NCBI RefSeq assembly: GCF_035987325.1 | Contig: NZ_CP108488.1 | Location: 3,286,001 to 3,350,000, forward strand | Source: Streptomyces sp. NBC_01244 | GTDB taxonomy: Bacteria > Actinomycetota > Actinomycetes > Streptomycetales > Streptomycetaceae | Reading direction: 5' to 3' | Length of the DNA: 64,000 nucleotides | In this document: positions 19,605-31,986 of the stretch, in pieces | Position numbering within the stretch: position 1 is the stretch's first letter | How the letters are laid out: every line of letters begins with the position of its first letter | Notes under the pieces: model-generated | Databases searched by the model: none | Seen by the model: only the letters and a program-made list of their open reading frames with translations | Told to the model about the DNA's origin: nothing | Made by a program: the position numbers and the translations under genes

Positions 19605-19850
19605 CGCAGGTTCCGGTCGAGGATCACGCGCAGGGCGTCGGCGTCCGCCGCGGTACGTGGGCTGCGCACTCCACCCGATGCGCGCCTCACTGGCGGCCGT
19701 CGTCACCCGGACTCCGGATGCGTCGACGAGGACCCGGGCCTCCCCCGTCTTCTCCACTCAGCCGGCGAACGACCGCGCCGGCAGCCAGGGCGTCAGGCCG
19801 GGGACGATCGGCGAGAGCGCCCACGGCACCACCCCGGAGACGGCGAAGCC
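19605..19850 (-). pseudogene. Decayed YcxB-like gene remnant
   Basis: The 333-bp gap between zur and uppS has no intact gene. On the minus strand, pieces of a protein can be read in different frames: FAVSGVVPWALSPIVPGLTP followed by a stop, then ARVLVDASGVRVTTAASEAR-IGWSAQPTY, then ADALRVILDRNL. The middle and last pieces resemble the C-terminal half of YcxB-like proteins (a DxxG...W segment and a late strand). Several frameshifts and a stop interrupt it. The family assignment is tentative. Confidence 0.35.
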
Positions 19851-19932
19851 AGTTCGGCCGCCCCGGCGCTCGGTGGTGCGACGTGACCCCCGGGCATGTT
19901 CGTGTCCATGACAGCGGGGCCTACGGTCAGGG

Positions 19933-20754
19933 TCAGCCCGAGGTGCCCTCACCCTGGTTCGGGACGGCTCCGCCGAAGCGCCGGTCGCGCTGGGCGTACT
20001 CGTAGCAGGCCTGCCACAGGTTGCGGCGGTCGAAGTCGGGCCACAGGACGTCCTGGAACACCATCTCGGCGTACGCGCTCTGCCAGAGCAGGTAGTTGGA
20101 GGTGCGCTGCTCGCCGCTCGGGCGCAGGAAGAGGTCCACGTCCGGCATGTCCGGGTAGTAGATGTACTTCGCGAAGGTCTTCTCGTTGACCTTCGACGGG
20201 TCCAGCTTGCCCGCCGCCACATCGCGCGCGATGGCCTGCGCCGCGTCCGCGATCTCGGCACGGCCGCCGTAGTTGACGCAGAAGTACAGGGTCATCGCGT
20301 CGTTGTCGACGGTCTGCTCCTGTGCGACCTGGAGCTCCTGGACGACCGACTTCCACATCTTCGGCATGCGGCCGACCCAGCGGATGCGGATGCCCAGCTC
20401 GTTCATCTCGTCGCGGCGGCGCCGGATGACGTCGCGGTTGAAGTTCATGAGGAAGCGCACCTCGTCGGGCGAGCGCTTCCAATTCTCCGTAGAGAAGGCG
20501 TACAGGGAGAGGTTCTTGACACCCATCTCCAGGCAGCCCTTGAGCACGTCGAGTACGACGCCCTCGCCCACCTTGTGGCCCTCGGTGCGCGGCAGCCCGC
20601 GCTCCTTGGCCCAGCGGCCGTTGCCGTCCATGACGATCGCGACGTGGTTCGGGACGAGCTCGCCGGGGATCTTCGGCGGGCGCTCACCGGAGGGGTGCGG
20701 CTCGGGAACCTTGTACTCCCGGCGAGAGCGCCCCAGAATCCCGCGTCGTGCCAT
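19933..20754 (-). CDS. uppS: Isoprenyl transferase (undecaprenyl diphosphate synthase)
   Basis: The ATG at 20754 follows TAGGAG and gives 273 residues. Family motifs are all present: [20 protein letters not shown] (catalytic Asp), [28 protein letters not shown] and the allylic-binding [20 protein letters not shown]. It makes the C50/C55 cis-prenyl carrier used in cell-wall synthesis. It follows recO by 11 bp on the same strand, so the two are co-transcribed. Confidence 0.95.
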   Translation of the reverse strand: MARRGILGRSRREYKVPEPHPSGERPPKIPGELVPNHVAIVMDGNGRWAKERGLPRTEGHKVGEGVVLDVLKGCLEMGVKNLSLYAFSTENWKRSPDEVRFLMNFNRDVIRRRRDEMNELGIRIRWVGRMPKMWKSVVQELQVAQEQTVDNDAMTLYFCVNYGGRAEIADAAQAIARDVAAGKLDPSKVNEKTFAKYIYYPDMPDVDLFLRPSGEQRTSNYLLWQSAYAEMVFQDVLWPDFDRRNLWQACYEYAQRDRRFGGAVPNQGEGTSG

Positions 20755-20765
20755 GTGCCCAGCTC

Positions 20766-21512
20766 CTATTTCTCGACGTATCGAAGGGAGCGTAGCCCGC
20801 GCTCCAGATGCCAGTGCAAGTAGGCGGATACCAGCCCGCTGCCCTCCCGCACGTGACGCGCCTCGCACGCGTCGGCATGTCCCCAGTCCCCCGTCAGCAG
20901 GGCGCTGAGCAGGGCGATGGCCTCCGACGAGGGTACGACGCTGCCGGGAACGCGGCAGTCGCCGCATATGACCCCGCCGGCGGCGACGGAGAAGTGCCGG
21001 TTGGGGCCGTGGAGTCCGCACTTCGCGCAGTCGTCGAAGCTGGGCGCGTAGCCGTTGACGGCGAGGGAGCGCAGCAGGAAGGCGTCGAGGATGAGGTTCG
21101 GCGCGTGTTCGCCGCGCGAGAGGGTGCGCAGGGCGCCGACGAGCAGCAGGTACTGCTGTACGGCGGGCTCGCCCTCGTGGTCGGTGAACCGCTCGGCGGT
21201 CTCCAGCATCGCGGTGCCGGCGGTGTAGCGGGCGTAGTCGGTGACGATGCCGTTGCCGTACGGGGCGATGATCTGGGTCTGCGTGCAGAGCGGCAGGCTG
21301 CGGCCGATCAGTTCGCCGCTCCGCGAGAAGAACTGCACGTCGGCGTGGGAGAAAGGTTCCAGCCCGGCGCCGAACTTGGACTTGGTGCGCCGGACGCCGC
21401 GGGCGACGGCCCGGACCCGGCCGTGGCCCCGGGTCAGGAGCGTGATGATGCGGTCCGCCTCACCCAGCTTCTGGGTGCGCAGCACGATGCCGTCGTCGCG
21501 GAACAGACTCAT
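20766..21512 (-). CDS. recO: DNA repair protein RecO
   Basis: The ATG at 21512 gives 248 residues and the usual N terminus [20 protein letters not shown]. The OB-fold part is followed by [20 protein letters not shown] and a zinc finger formed by CAKCG and CGDC, present in actinobacterial RecO. RecO loads RecA onto SSB-coated DNA with RecR in the RecFOR pathway. The open frame extends upstream of 21512 but only through the 20-bp tandem repeats, which supports the chosen start. Confidence 0.94.
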   Translation of the reverse strand: MSLFRDDGIVLRTQKLGEADRIITLLTRGHGRVRAVARGVRRTKSKFGAGLEPFSHADVQFFSRSGELIGRSLPLCTQTQIIAPYGNGIVTDYARYTAGTAMLETAERFTDHEGEPAVQQYLLLVGALRTLSRGEHAPNLILDAFLLRSLAVNGYAPSFDDCAKCGLHGPNRHFSVAAGGVICGDCRVPGSVVPSSEAIALLSALLTGDWGHADACEARHVREGSGLVSAYLHWHLERGLRSLRYVEK

Positions 21513-21530
21513 GGACTCATTGTCCCGTAC

Positions 21531-21620
21531 CCGACCGACAGAGCGGACTCCCGACCGACAGGGCGGACTCCCCACCGACAGGGCGGACTCCCGGACGGCA
21601 GGGCGGACTCCCGGACGGCA
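21531..21620. repeat. 20-bp tandem repeat, 4.5 units, upstream of recO
   Basis: Units such as CCGACCGACAGGGCGGACTC run from 21531 to 21620 with only a few substitutions between copies. The array fills most of the space between the recO start and the permease terminator, so it may include the recO promoter region. Confidence 0.85.
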
Positions 21621-21624
21621 GCGA

Positions 21625-21653
21625 CCCCCGCCGGGCGCGAGGCCCGGCGGGGG
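21625..21653. terminator. 12-bp perfect hairpin terminator of the permease gene
   Basis: CCCCCGCCGGGC and GCCCGGCGGGGG pair over loop GCGAG, 17 bp beyond the permease stop on the minus strand. Confidence 0.85.
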
Positions 21654-21669
21654 ACACCCCTTGGGAGGA

Positions 21670-23196
21670 TCAGGCGGTCGGCGCCGGGGCGGGCTCGCCC
21701 TCGCCCGACTGGGCCGGAATGGCTGCCGTGGACTCGTCGTCCGACGCCGCGGCGGCGTCCTTGGGGGCGTCCGCCTGCGGGGCGTCGGCCGGCAGGGAGT
21801 CGGCCAACGGGGAGTCGGCCGTCGGGGCGTCGTGCGCACCGTCCTTGCCCAGACCGTTGAAGATCAGGTTCAGGACGATGGCGGCCGTGGCACCGAGCGT
21901 CACACCGCTGTTGAGGAGCGAGGAGAGGTCCGGGTCCATGTGGTCCTTGAAGAGGACCGGGACGGTGGCGGGGAGCAGCGCGAAGGCCAGGGAGACACCC
22001 ACGACGAGCGCGTTCTTCTCCTCCTTGAGGTCGACCTTGGCCAGGGTCTGGATGCCCGCCAGGGCGACCATCGCGAACATCACGGTCGCGGCGCCGCCGA
22101 GCACTCCGTGCGGTACGGCGGCGACGATCGCGGCGGCCTTGGGGATCATGCCGAGCACGATCATGAAGACGCCCGCGGCGACCACGACGAAGCGGCTCTT
22201 GACCTTGGTCATGCGGACCAGGCCGACGTTCTCGGCGAAGGCCACGTACGGGAACGAGTTGAGGACACCGCCAAGGGCGGTCGCGGCGCCGTCGGCACGC
22301 AGGGCGCGGGCCACGGTCTCGCTGTCGATGTCCTTGCCGACGATGTCACCGACGGCGTAGGTGTCACCGGTGGTCTCGACCATGGTGATCAGCATGACGA
22401 TGAGCATCAGGACGATCGGGAACCACTCGAACTTCGGGGCACCGTAGTAGAACGGCGTGGTGATGCCGATCCAGTCCGAGTTGCTCACGTTGCCGAACTT
22501 GGCGTCGCCGAGCAGGAAGGCCACGGCGGTGCCGCCGACCAGGCCGAGCAGGATGGAGATGCTGTTGAGGAAGGGCTTGCCGAGCTTCATCAGGATGAGG
22601 ATGAAGAGCATCGTGCCGCCGGCGTAGGCGAAGTGCTTGGGGTCGCCGAAGTCGGGGCTGCCGAGGCCGCCCGCGGCGTCGTTCAGGCCGACCGGGATCA
22701 GCACGATGCCGAGGACGGTGATCACCGTGCCGGTGACGACCGGCGGGAAGAGCCGCATGATCGTGCGGAAGGCCTTGGGGGGCAGCCAGGCGAAGGCGAA
22801 GGTGGCGATGCCGGCCGTGATGACCGCGCCGTAGATGACGAGCAGGCCCGCCGTCCCGCCGCCGGCCCCGAGACCGATGGCGATCATCGGGGACACCGCG
22901 GTGAAGGTGACGCCCTGGATCAGGGGCAGCCGCGCTCCGATCCTGCCAATGCCCCACGCCTGGATGATCGAGGCGATACCGCAGGTGAAGAGGTCGGCAT
23001 TGATCAGGTAGACCAGCTGCTCGGTGGTGAGCCCGAGGGCGCCACCGACGATGATCGGAACGATCACCGCACCGGCGTAGAACGCGAGTACGTGCTGGAA
23101 GCCGTACAGCGCGAGCTTGGGGAGGGGGAGCACCTCGTCGACCGGGTGCGTGCTCTGCTTTCCGGTGGCGGAAAGCGGTGCGGCGACACGTGCCAT
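21670..23196 (-). CDS. Uracil-xanthine permease (NCS2 family)
   Basis: The ATG at 23196 gives 508 residues; a TTG six codons upstream is a weaker option. The protein has 12-14 hydrophobic segments with family motifs: LALYGFQHVLAFYAGAVIVP, TCGIASIIQAWGIGRIGARL, PLIQGVTFTAVSPMIAIGLG, METTGDTYAVGDIVGKDI-type (VETTGDTYAVGD) and NSFPYVAFAENVGLVRMT. It imports uracil and/or xanthine with protons. The last 60 residues form an unusual repetitive Ala/Asp/Pro tail (SPLADSLPADAPQADAPKDA), encoded by a short DNA repeat. The gene is monocistronic with an 800-bp non-coding region upstream. Confidence 0.92.
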   Translation of the reverse strand: MARVAAPLSATGKQSTHPVDEVLPLPKLALYGFQHVLAFYAGAVIVPIIVGGALGLTTEQLVYLINADLFTCGIASIIQAWGIGRIGARLPLIQGVTFTAVSPMIAIGLGAGGGTAGLLVIYGAVITAGIATFAFAWLPPKAFRTIMRLFPPVVTGTVITVLGIVLIPVGLNDAAGGLGSPDFGDPKHFAYAGGTMLFILILMKLGKPFLNSISILLGLVGGTAVAFLLGDAKFGNVSNSDWIGITTPFYYGAPKFEWFPIVLMLIVMLITMVETTGDTYAVGDIVGKDIDSETVARALRADGAATALGGVLNSFPYVAFAENVGLVRMTKVKSRFVVVAAGVFMIVLGMIPKAAAIVAAVPHGVLGGAATVMFAMVALAGIQTLAKVDLKEEKNALVVGVSLAFALLPATVPVLFKDHMDPDLSSLLNSGVTLGATAAIVLNLIFNGLGKDGAHDAPTADSPLADSLPADAPQADAPKDAAAASDDESTAAIPAQSGEGEPAPAPTA

Positions 23197-24022
23197 CTCT
23201 GCCTTGCCCTTCAATGAGGTAGGTAACTGAGAGGAAGCGATAGGAAGCGGGTTGTCCCTGGCGAAGTGGGTCGTTAGCCCGTTGATCCGTCAGGGTTGTC
23301 GTTGCGTCCACGTGAATCGAAGCTCCGCGGTGTTACCGGCGGCGTCTCCTCGTGTGACCGGAATTGAACGCCTGTGGGGCCGCTCACAGATATCGTCGAC
23401 TTCTACAAAATGTTGACTCTTCGACGTGCAGGATCTGGAGATTTCTCCAGTGGCGGAGACCCTCGGTGTCGTCTATGGCCAACGCTTCGCGAAATCGGCG
23501 CTTCCCGCTGCACGAACGCGAAGGCCGTACGTGGTGACGTGCGGGTTAACACTCCGCAGGCCGTTCGGCCACGCAAAGACGAAGGCGCCGCTCCGCCCGT
23601 CCACCTGGCGGAAACACCCCGTACGGATGGCACGCCTCCGCGGTTCACGGCACGCGGAAGGATCTCCGATTCGGGCGTGCGAGGCCCGATCGTTATCTCG
23701 GATTGTGCCGTTTTCGCCCACACCGTGAGACGCCGCCACGTCCGAACCCGCCAGTGCGGCCGAAACGACCGCCTGCGCCGCCGTCGCCGCGGCGAACACC
23801 GGATCCCCCGTCGGTGCGCGCGGCCCGGCATGAAGGCACCTTCCAACAGCGCGAGCACGGAGGTCCCGCACGCCCGCACGCTGATCCCGTTCGACAACCC
23901 TCAGGGGCTGTGCGAGGCCCTGCGCCGCGTCATCGCGGCCCACCCCGCCCCGGTGGCGCGGGGCGCCGCCTGAGGTCCCTGGGGGCCTCGCAGGGATCCC
24001 CTACGCGGCCCGCGCGGGCCTC
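23197..24022. other. Long gene-poor interval upstream of the permease
   Basis: About 630 bp (23197-23829) carry no convincing gene on either strand, and parts (23370-23440) are visibly more A/T-rich than the window average. It must include the permease promoter. No riboswitch or known operator was recognised. Only a weak small ORF is proposed at its right end. Confidence 0.5.
23830..23973 (+). CDS. Possible small protein (47 residues)
   Basis: An ATG-started frame encodes a 47-residue peptide with the sensible-looking core ARTLIPFDNPQGLCEALRRV. No ribosome binding site is obvious and I do not recognise a family. The amino-acid composition is less biased than in shadow frames. It could be a real small protein or a gene fragment. 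Confidence 0.3.
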   Translation: MKAPSNSASTEVPHARTLIPFDNPQGLCEALRRVIAAHPAPVARGAA

Positions 24023-24718
24023 TCAGGGCGCCCGGACCGCCGACAGCAGCCGCGCGACCTCGTCCATGTCGATCCGCAGCGCGGCGCCGACCGTCGCCAG
24101 CACCTCGCGCTCCGCGGGGATGTACGGGCCGTCCGCCAGTGCGACGCGCGCGCCCTGCAGCAGGATCGATTCGCGGCCCGGGCCGGCCAGGTGCGGGGCC
24201 AGCGGCTCCAGGGCCTCGTGCAGCTCGATCGAGAGCGCGGCGCCGTAGCAGTCGGGGCCGTCGTAGAGCCCGAGCCTGCCCTCCTCGGCGGCCAGCCCCT
24301 CGACGAGGGACTCCAGCTGCTCCTCGGTGCAGTCCTGGAACCCCGCGGACCGTACGGCGCCCACGGCGGCCTCCAGCGCGCTGCGCGAGGCCGTCCCGCC
24401 GGCGGCCAGCACGGCCAGGGTCACGGTGTGCACGGCGTCGCGCAGCAGCGTGGAGAAGCGGGTGGTGGTGAGGTGGTCCAGGACCTCGGTGCCGAACCGC
24501 TCGCGGCAGCCCTGGCACTCGACGACGGGACCCGCCTGGCCGCGGGGCAGCAGCGGCACGCCGAGGACGGTGAACCGGCGGCGCCCCGTGCGCCGGCGGT
24601 AGTTGCGGTCGCCACCGCAGTCGGGACAGAAGAACTCCCCGTCCCCCACGGTGCTCCAGGTGGTGCGGATACCCCAGACCGTCAGCTTCCGGCCGTCCCC
24701 ACCCCGAACTGGCAGCAC
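24023..24718 (-). CDS. TerB-like tellurite-resistance family protein with zinc ribbon
   Basis: The GTG at 24718 is preceded by GGAGGT at good spacing and gives 231 residues. The N-terminal 80 residues hold a zinc ribbon with FFCPDCGG and VECQGCRE. The rest is all-helical and TerB-like: TLLRDAVHTVTLAVLAAGGT, RSALEAAVGAVRSAGFQDCT, ILLQGARVALADGPYIPAER and EVLATVGAALRIDMDEVARL. TerB-like proteins bind metal through Asp/Glu near such motifs and occur in membrane-linked stress systems; the exact role is not known. It stands alone. Confidence 0.82.
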   Translation of the reverse strand: MLPVRGGDGRKLTVWGIRTTWSTVGDGEFFCPDCGGDRNYRRRTGRRRFTVLGVPLLPRGQAGPVVECQGCRERFGTEVLDHLTTTRFSTLLRDAVHTVTLAVLAAGGTASRSALEAAVGAVRSAGFQDCTEEQLESLVEGLAAEEGRLGLYDGPDCYGAALSIELHEALEPLAPHLAGPGRESILLQGARVALADGPYIPAEREVLATVGAALRIDMDEVARLLSAVRAP

Positions 24719-24937
24719 GTCGCACCTCCGTAACCTTCCGGCAACATCGCCGGGTTGGCGTGATGTTAGCCACATCGGTGAGGATGCGTCAGTCGTGTGA
24801 CAAGACAACATCCTCCGGCCGCCGTACTTGGCCGATCTGCGCCCCCGCCCGCGGACCGCCCCGCACCCCGTCCCACCTGCCCGCCCGTCCCGGCGGCCGG
24901 TCCTCGAGGCCGCCCCGGCTTCCCTACCCTCGGCCGC

Positions 24938-25442
24938 ATGAACGAGAAGTCCTGTCTGGTGACCGGAGCCGCGAGCGGCATCGGCCGGGCCACGGCCCTG
25001 CCGCCGGCCCGCTCCGGGGCCCGGGTGACCGCGTCCGATGTCAACGGCCCCGGCCTGCGGGCCCTCGCCGCCCAGCTGGCCGGCGAGGGCCTCGAGGTCA
25101 CCGTGGTGACCGGTGACGTGTCCGATCCACAGGCCGACCGCGCGATGGTGGAGGCCGCGGTCGGCGCGTACGGGCGGCTCGACGTCGCCGTGGCGAACGC
25201 CGGAGTGCTCCCTCTTTCGGATGTACGGGGTTCCCGGGACCATCCGTACGGAGCGGGTGCTCGCGCTGACGGACGAGCCGGGCGGGCCGGAGTACCTCGA
25301 GGAGGTCACGGCGGCCCACCCTATGGGCCGGCTCGGCGAACCGGAGGAGGTGGCCCGCGTCATCGCCTTCCTCGCCTCCGACGCGGCCTCGTTCGTGACG
25401 GGCGTCGTCCTGCCGGTGGACGGCGGCTACCTGGCCCGCTGA
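24938..25442 (+). pseudogene. Broken short-chain dehydrogenase/reductase gene
   Basis: From the ATG at 24938 the frame encodes an SDR N terminus: CLVTGAASGIGRATAL (nucleotide loop), a cofactor Asp in ASDVNG, and [15 protein letters not shown] (NAG motif). Soon after, the reading continues only in another frame: [13 protein letters not shown], then [20 protein letters not shown] and [16 protein letters not shown], the normal SDR C terminus. About 80-90 residues holding the catalytic Ser, Tyr and Lys are missing at the junction (around 25215-25240), with a frame change. It is therefore an internally deleted, non-functional gene. Confidence 0.85.
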
Positions 25443-25460
25443 GGCCCCCGGGAACGGCGG

Positions 25461-25496
25461 AACCCCGCCCCCTCCCGGAAGGGGAGGAGCGGGGTT
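25461..25496. terminator. Hairpin terminator shared by the SDR remnant and leuA
   Basis: AACCCCGC...CCTCCC-ggaa-GGGGAGG...GCGGGGTT forms a stem of about 15 pairs with a bulge, 15 bp beyond the leuA stop. Confidence 0.75.
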
Positions 25497-25510
25497 CGCT
25501 CGCGTACGGG

Positions 25511-28943
<3,433 letters not shown>

Positions 28944-28967
28944 GGGCCGTGGGGTAGGAGGGCGGTC

Positions 28968-29237
28968 ATGCGGATTCAGGTGGTGCGGACGGGCGGCTTC
29001 GCGGGGATCGAGCGGCGCGGCGAGGTGGACACCTCGGGCCTGCCCGACGAGGAGGAGTGGCAGGCGCTGGCCCAGCTGGCCCTGCGGCCCGGTCCGCCGG
29101 GGCATCCGGCGGACCGGGTCCGGGACGGTTTCTCGTACCGGATCACCGTGGACGGGCGGACGGTGCTCTGCCAGGACCCGAACCTCTCGGACGCGCAGCG
29201 CTCGCTGATCTCCCGCGTCCTTAAAGAGGGTGCCTGA
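28968..29237 (+). CDS. Emfourin-like inhibitor of M4 peptidases
   Basis: The 89-residue protein starts MRIQVVRTGGFAGIERRGEV and contains DGFSYRITVDGRTVLCQDPN and LSDAQRSLISRVLKE. This fits emfourin, the small protein inhibitor encoded beside protealysin genes. It has TAGGAGGG before the ATG and follows the M4 peptidase by 24 bp, so the two genes form an operon. It probably binds and silences the peptidase in the cytoplasm. Confidence 0.85.
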   Translation: MRIQVVRTGGFAGIERRGEVDTSGLPDEEEWQALAQLALRPGPPGHPADRVRDGFSYRITVDGRTVLCQDPNLSDAQRSLISRVLKEGA

Positions 29238-29264
29238 CCTGGCCTCGCTTGCTTGGATGGCCGG

Positions 29265-30104
29265 ATGACCACGACTTCCGATTGTCTGCCCGAGCTCGAG
29301 CGCTACTACGACACGGCTCCCCGGGCGGGAGGGGCGCGGGCCGAGGACTTCGGCCCGCTGACCCTCTTCGTCCAGGAGAGCGACGGCTGGCCGTACTACG
29401 CGCGGCCCACGCTCGCCGCCCCCTCGGCCGAGGGCGTCTCCGTGGCCGAGGGCGTCTCCGTGGCCGACGTGGAGCGGGTGCTGGCCCGGCAGCGGGAGCT
29501 CAAGGTCCCCGAGGCCTTCGAGTGGGTGGCCGAAACCACCCCCTCCCTGCGGTCCGCCGCCGAGGCCGCCGGGCTGACCGTCCACGGGCATCCGCTGATG
29601 GTGCTCGACCCCACGGCGGTACGGCTCCCCGCGCATCCCGATGTACGCGTGTTCGGCGCGGCCGACCCGCTCCTGCGCCCCGCGGTGACGGTACCGATGC
29701 TGGCCTTCGCCGCGCCCGGCACGGCGGTGGGCGAGGCGGGCCCGGCGGAACTCGCGGTGGCGGAGAAGGATCCGGCCTCGGAAGGCCGCCGGGTCCGGGT
29801 CGCGGGGATGATCGAGTCGGGCCGAACCGCCCTGGCCGCGGCCGTCCGGGACGGAGTGGTGCTCTGCTCCGGCCAGTACGTCCCGGTCGGCGACGTCGCC
29901 GAGGTGGTCGGTGTCGGCACTCTCCCCTCGGCCCGCCGCCAGGGCCTGGCCCTCGCCGTGACGGCGGCCCTGGTCGCCGACGCCCTGGCCCGCGGAGCCC
30001 GCACGGTCTTCCTGTCGGCGGGCGACGAGGACGTGGCCCGCCTCTACGCCCGCCTCGGCTTCCGCTCCGTGGGCACGGCCCTGATCGCGGACCGGCCGCT
30101 GTGA
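29265..30104 (+). CDS. GNAT-family N-acetyltransferase
   Basis: The ATG at 29265 gives 279 residues. The C-terminal half is a GNAT fold: VVLCSGQYVPVGDVAEVVGV, GTLPSARRQGLALAVTAALV (acetyl-CoA loop of the RRQG type) and RLYARLGFRSVGTALIADRP. The N-terminal half resembles a degenerate GNAT repeat. A perfect in-frame 18-bp duplication (29430-29465) repeats EGVSVA. The acceptor substrate is unknown. It follows the inhibitor gene by 27 bp and may be co-transcribed. Confidence 0.85.
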   Translation: MTTTSDCLPELERYYDTAPRAGGARAEDFGPLTLFVQESDGWPYYARPTLAAPSAEGVSVAEGVSVADVERVLARQRELKVPEAFEWVAETTPSLRSAAEAAGLTVHGHPLMVLDPTAVRLPAHPDVRVFGAADPLLRPAVTVPMLAFAAPGTAVGEAGPAELAVAEKDPASEGRRVRVAGMIESGRTALAAAVRDGVVLCSGQYVPVGDVAEVVGVGTLPSARRQGLALAVTAALVADALARGARTVFLSAGDEDVARLYARLGFRSVGTALIADRPL

Positions 30105-30108
30105 TCGG

Positions 30109-30171
30109 CCGACTGATCACCGTGGCCGGCTGATCACGGTGGCCGCCTGATCACGGTGCCGCCTGAACGTG
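30109..30171. repeat. 17-bp tandem repeat, 3.5 units
   Basis: Units CCGACTGATCACCGTGG, CCGGCTGATCACGGTGG and CCGCCTGATCACGGTG are followed by a decayed copy. They lie just after the GNAT stop; each contains the palindrome TGATCA. Confidence 0.8.
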
Positions 30172-30318
30172 CCGCTGTCGTCCGGGCCGGGGGCGTCCCG
30201 CGCAACTCTGAGCCCGTTGTTTTGCCGGAACGGCAAGGTCGCTTGGCCGGGGCCGTGGTCCGGGCGGAGCATCAAAGGCGCGGGCACCCGTACCCGTACC
30301 GACCGGAAAGAGGCCGCC

Positions 30319-30990
30319 ATGGCGCACGCGCACGACCACGCCCCCCACTCCCCCGAATCCCCCGAGACCGGCTTCGTGGGCGAGGAGTTCTGGGACTCCC
30401 GCTACCGCGAGAGCGAAAGGATCTGGAGCGGCGAGGCCAATGCAGTGCTGGCCCGGGAGGCCGCCCCGCTCGCTGCCGGCCGGGCCCTGGACCTCGGCTG
30501 CGGAGAGGGCGGCGACGCCGTCTGGCTCGCGCGGCAGGGCTGGTACGTCACCGGGACGGACATCTCCGGGGTGGCCCTGGAGCGGGCGGCGGCCCACGCC
30601 GCGGAAGCCGGGGTCGCGGACCGTACCGCCTGGGAGCGGCACGACCTCGCGGAGTCCTTCCCGGCCGGGGAGTACGACCTGGTCTCCGCGTGCTTCCTGC
30701 ACACCTTCGGGGAGTTCCCCCGCGAGCGGATCCTGCGCCGGGCCGCCGCGGCCGTGGCCCCCGGCGGGATCCTGCTCGTGGTCGGCCACGCGGGCTGGCC
30801 GTCCTGGCAGGAGGACCGCCCGGAGGTGGACTTCCCGACTCCGGACCAGGTCCTCGCCCAGCTGGAACTGGAGGCCGGCGCCTGGGAGGTCCTGCTGGCG
30901 GAGGAACACGTACGGGTCCAGAACCAGCCTGACGGCCGGCCCGGGACCCGTACGGACAACGCGGTGAAGGTGCGGCGGCGCTCCTCTTGA
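30319..30990 (+). CDS. Class I SAM-dependent methyltransferase
   Basis: The ATG at 30319 follows AAAGAGG and gives 223 residues. The Rossmann methyltransferase core is clear: FWDSRYRESERIWSGEANAV, ALDLGCGEGGDAVWLARQGW (motif I), VTGTDISGVALERAAAHAAE (acidic ribose contact) and YDLVSACFLHTF (motif II). The layout resembles thiopurine/tellurite-type methyltransferases, but the substrate is not certain. The N terminus is His-rich (AHAHDHAPH). It converges on era. Confidence 0.9.
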   Translation: MAHAHDHAPHSPESPETGFVGEEFWDSRYRESERIWSGEANAVLAREAAPLAAGRALDLGCGEGGDAVWLARQGWYVTGTDISGVALERAAAHAAEAGVADRTAWERHDLAESFPAGEYDLVSACFLHTFGEFPRERILRRAAAAVAPGGILLVVGHAGWPSWQEDRPEVDFPTPDQVLAQLELEAGAWEVLLAEEHVRVQNQPDGRPGTRTDNAVKVRRRSS

Positions 30991-31044
30991 TGCGCCGGAC
31001 TCCGTTCGCCGAATGGGCCTTGCCCGATCCGGACGGGACGGTGG

Positions 31045-31986
31045 CTAGAAGCCCAGCTTGCGCAGCTGCTTGGGGTCGCGCTGCCAGTCCTTGGCGACCT
31101 TCACGTGCAGGTCGAGGAAGACCGGGGTGCCGAGCAGCGCCTCGATGTGCTTGCGCGACTTCATCCCGACCTCCTTCAGGCGGGCGCCCTTCGGGCCGAT
31201 GATGATGCCCTTCTGGCTCGGCCGCTCGATGTAGAGGTTCGCGTGGATGTCCAGCAGCGGACGGTCCGCCGGGCGGTTCTCCCGGGGGATCATCTCCTCG
31301 ACGACCACGGCGATGGAGTGCGGGAGCTCGTCCCGTACGCCTTCCAGCGCGGCCTCGCGGATCAGCTCCGCGACCATGACCATCTCGGGCTCGTCGGTGA
31401 GGTCGCCCTCCGGGTACAGCGGCGGGCTCTTCGGCAGCATCGGCGCGATCAGGTCCGCCAGCAGCTGGACCTGGGTGTCGCCGACCGCCGAGACGGGGAC
31501 GATCTCGGCCCACTCGAAGCCCAGCTCCTCGGCGAGCTGGTGCACGGCGATGAGCTGCTCGCCCACCACCTTCGACTCGACGAGGTCGGTCTTGGTGATG
31601 ATGGCGATCTTGGGGGTCTTCTTGATCCCCGCGAGCTCCTTGACGATGAACTTGTCACCGGGGCCGAGCTTCTGGTCCGCGGGCAGGCAGAAGCCGATCA
31701 CGTCGACCTCGGACCAGGTCGCGCGCACGACGTCGTTCAGCCGCTCGCCGAGCAGGGTGCGCGGCTTGTGGAGGCCGGGCGTGTCGACCAGGACGAGCTG
31801 GGCGTCGGGGCGGTGCACGATGCCGCGGACCGTGTGGCGGGTGGTCTGCGGCCGGTTGGAGGTGATCGCGACCTTGGTACCCACGAGCGCGTTGGTCAGG
31901 GTCGACTTCCCCGCGTTGGGACGGCCGACGAAGCATGCGAAGCCCGCACGGTGCGGGCTGGTGGTCTCGGGGGAACGATCGCTCAT
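31045..31986 (-). CDS. era: GTPase Era (frame continuous with upstream DUF916 gene)
   Basis: From the ATG at 31986 the product is 313 residues, normal for Era. It has the G1 loop FACFVGRPNAGKSTLTNALV, G2 RPQTTRHTVRGI, G3 LVLVDTPGLHKPR, G4 AIITKTDLV and the KH domain QKGIIIGPKGARLKEVG. It binds 16S rRNA and helps mature the 30S subunit. A GGGGAG lies 10 bases upstream. Unusually, the same frame has no stop codon before the upstream DUF916 coding sequence, so a DUF916-TM-Era fusion could be made as well as, or instead of, free Era. Confidence 0.95.
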   Translation of the reverse strand: MSDRSPETTSPHRAGFACFVGRPNAGKSTLTNALVGTKVAITSNRPQTTRHTVRGIVHRPDAQLVLVDTPGLHKPRTLLGERLNDVVRATWSEVDVIGFCLPADQKLGPGDKFIVKELAGIKKTPKIAIITKTDLVESKVVGEQLIAVHQLAEELGFEWAEIVPVSAVGDTQVQLLADLIAPMLPKSPPLYPEGDLTDEPEMVMVAELIREAALEGVRDELPHSIAVVVEEMIPRENRPADRPLLDIHANLYIERPSQKGIIIGPKGARLKEVGMKSRKHIEALLGTPVFLDLHVKVAKDWQRDPKQLRKLGF

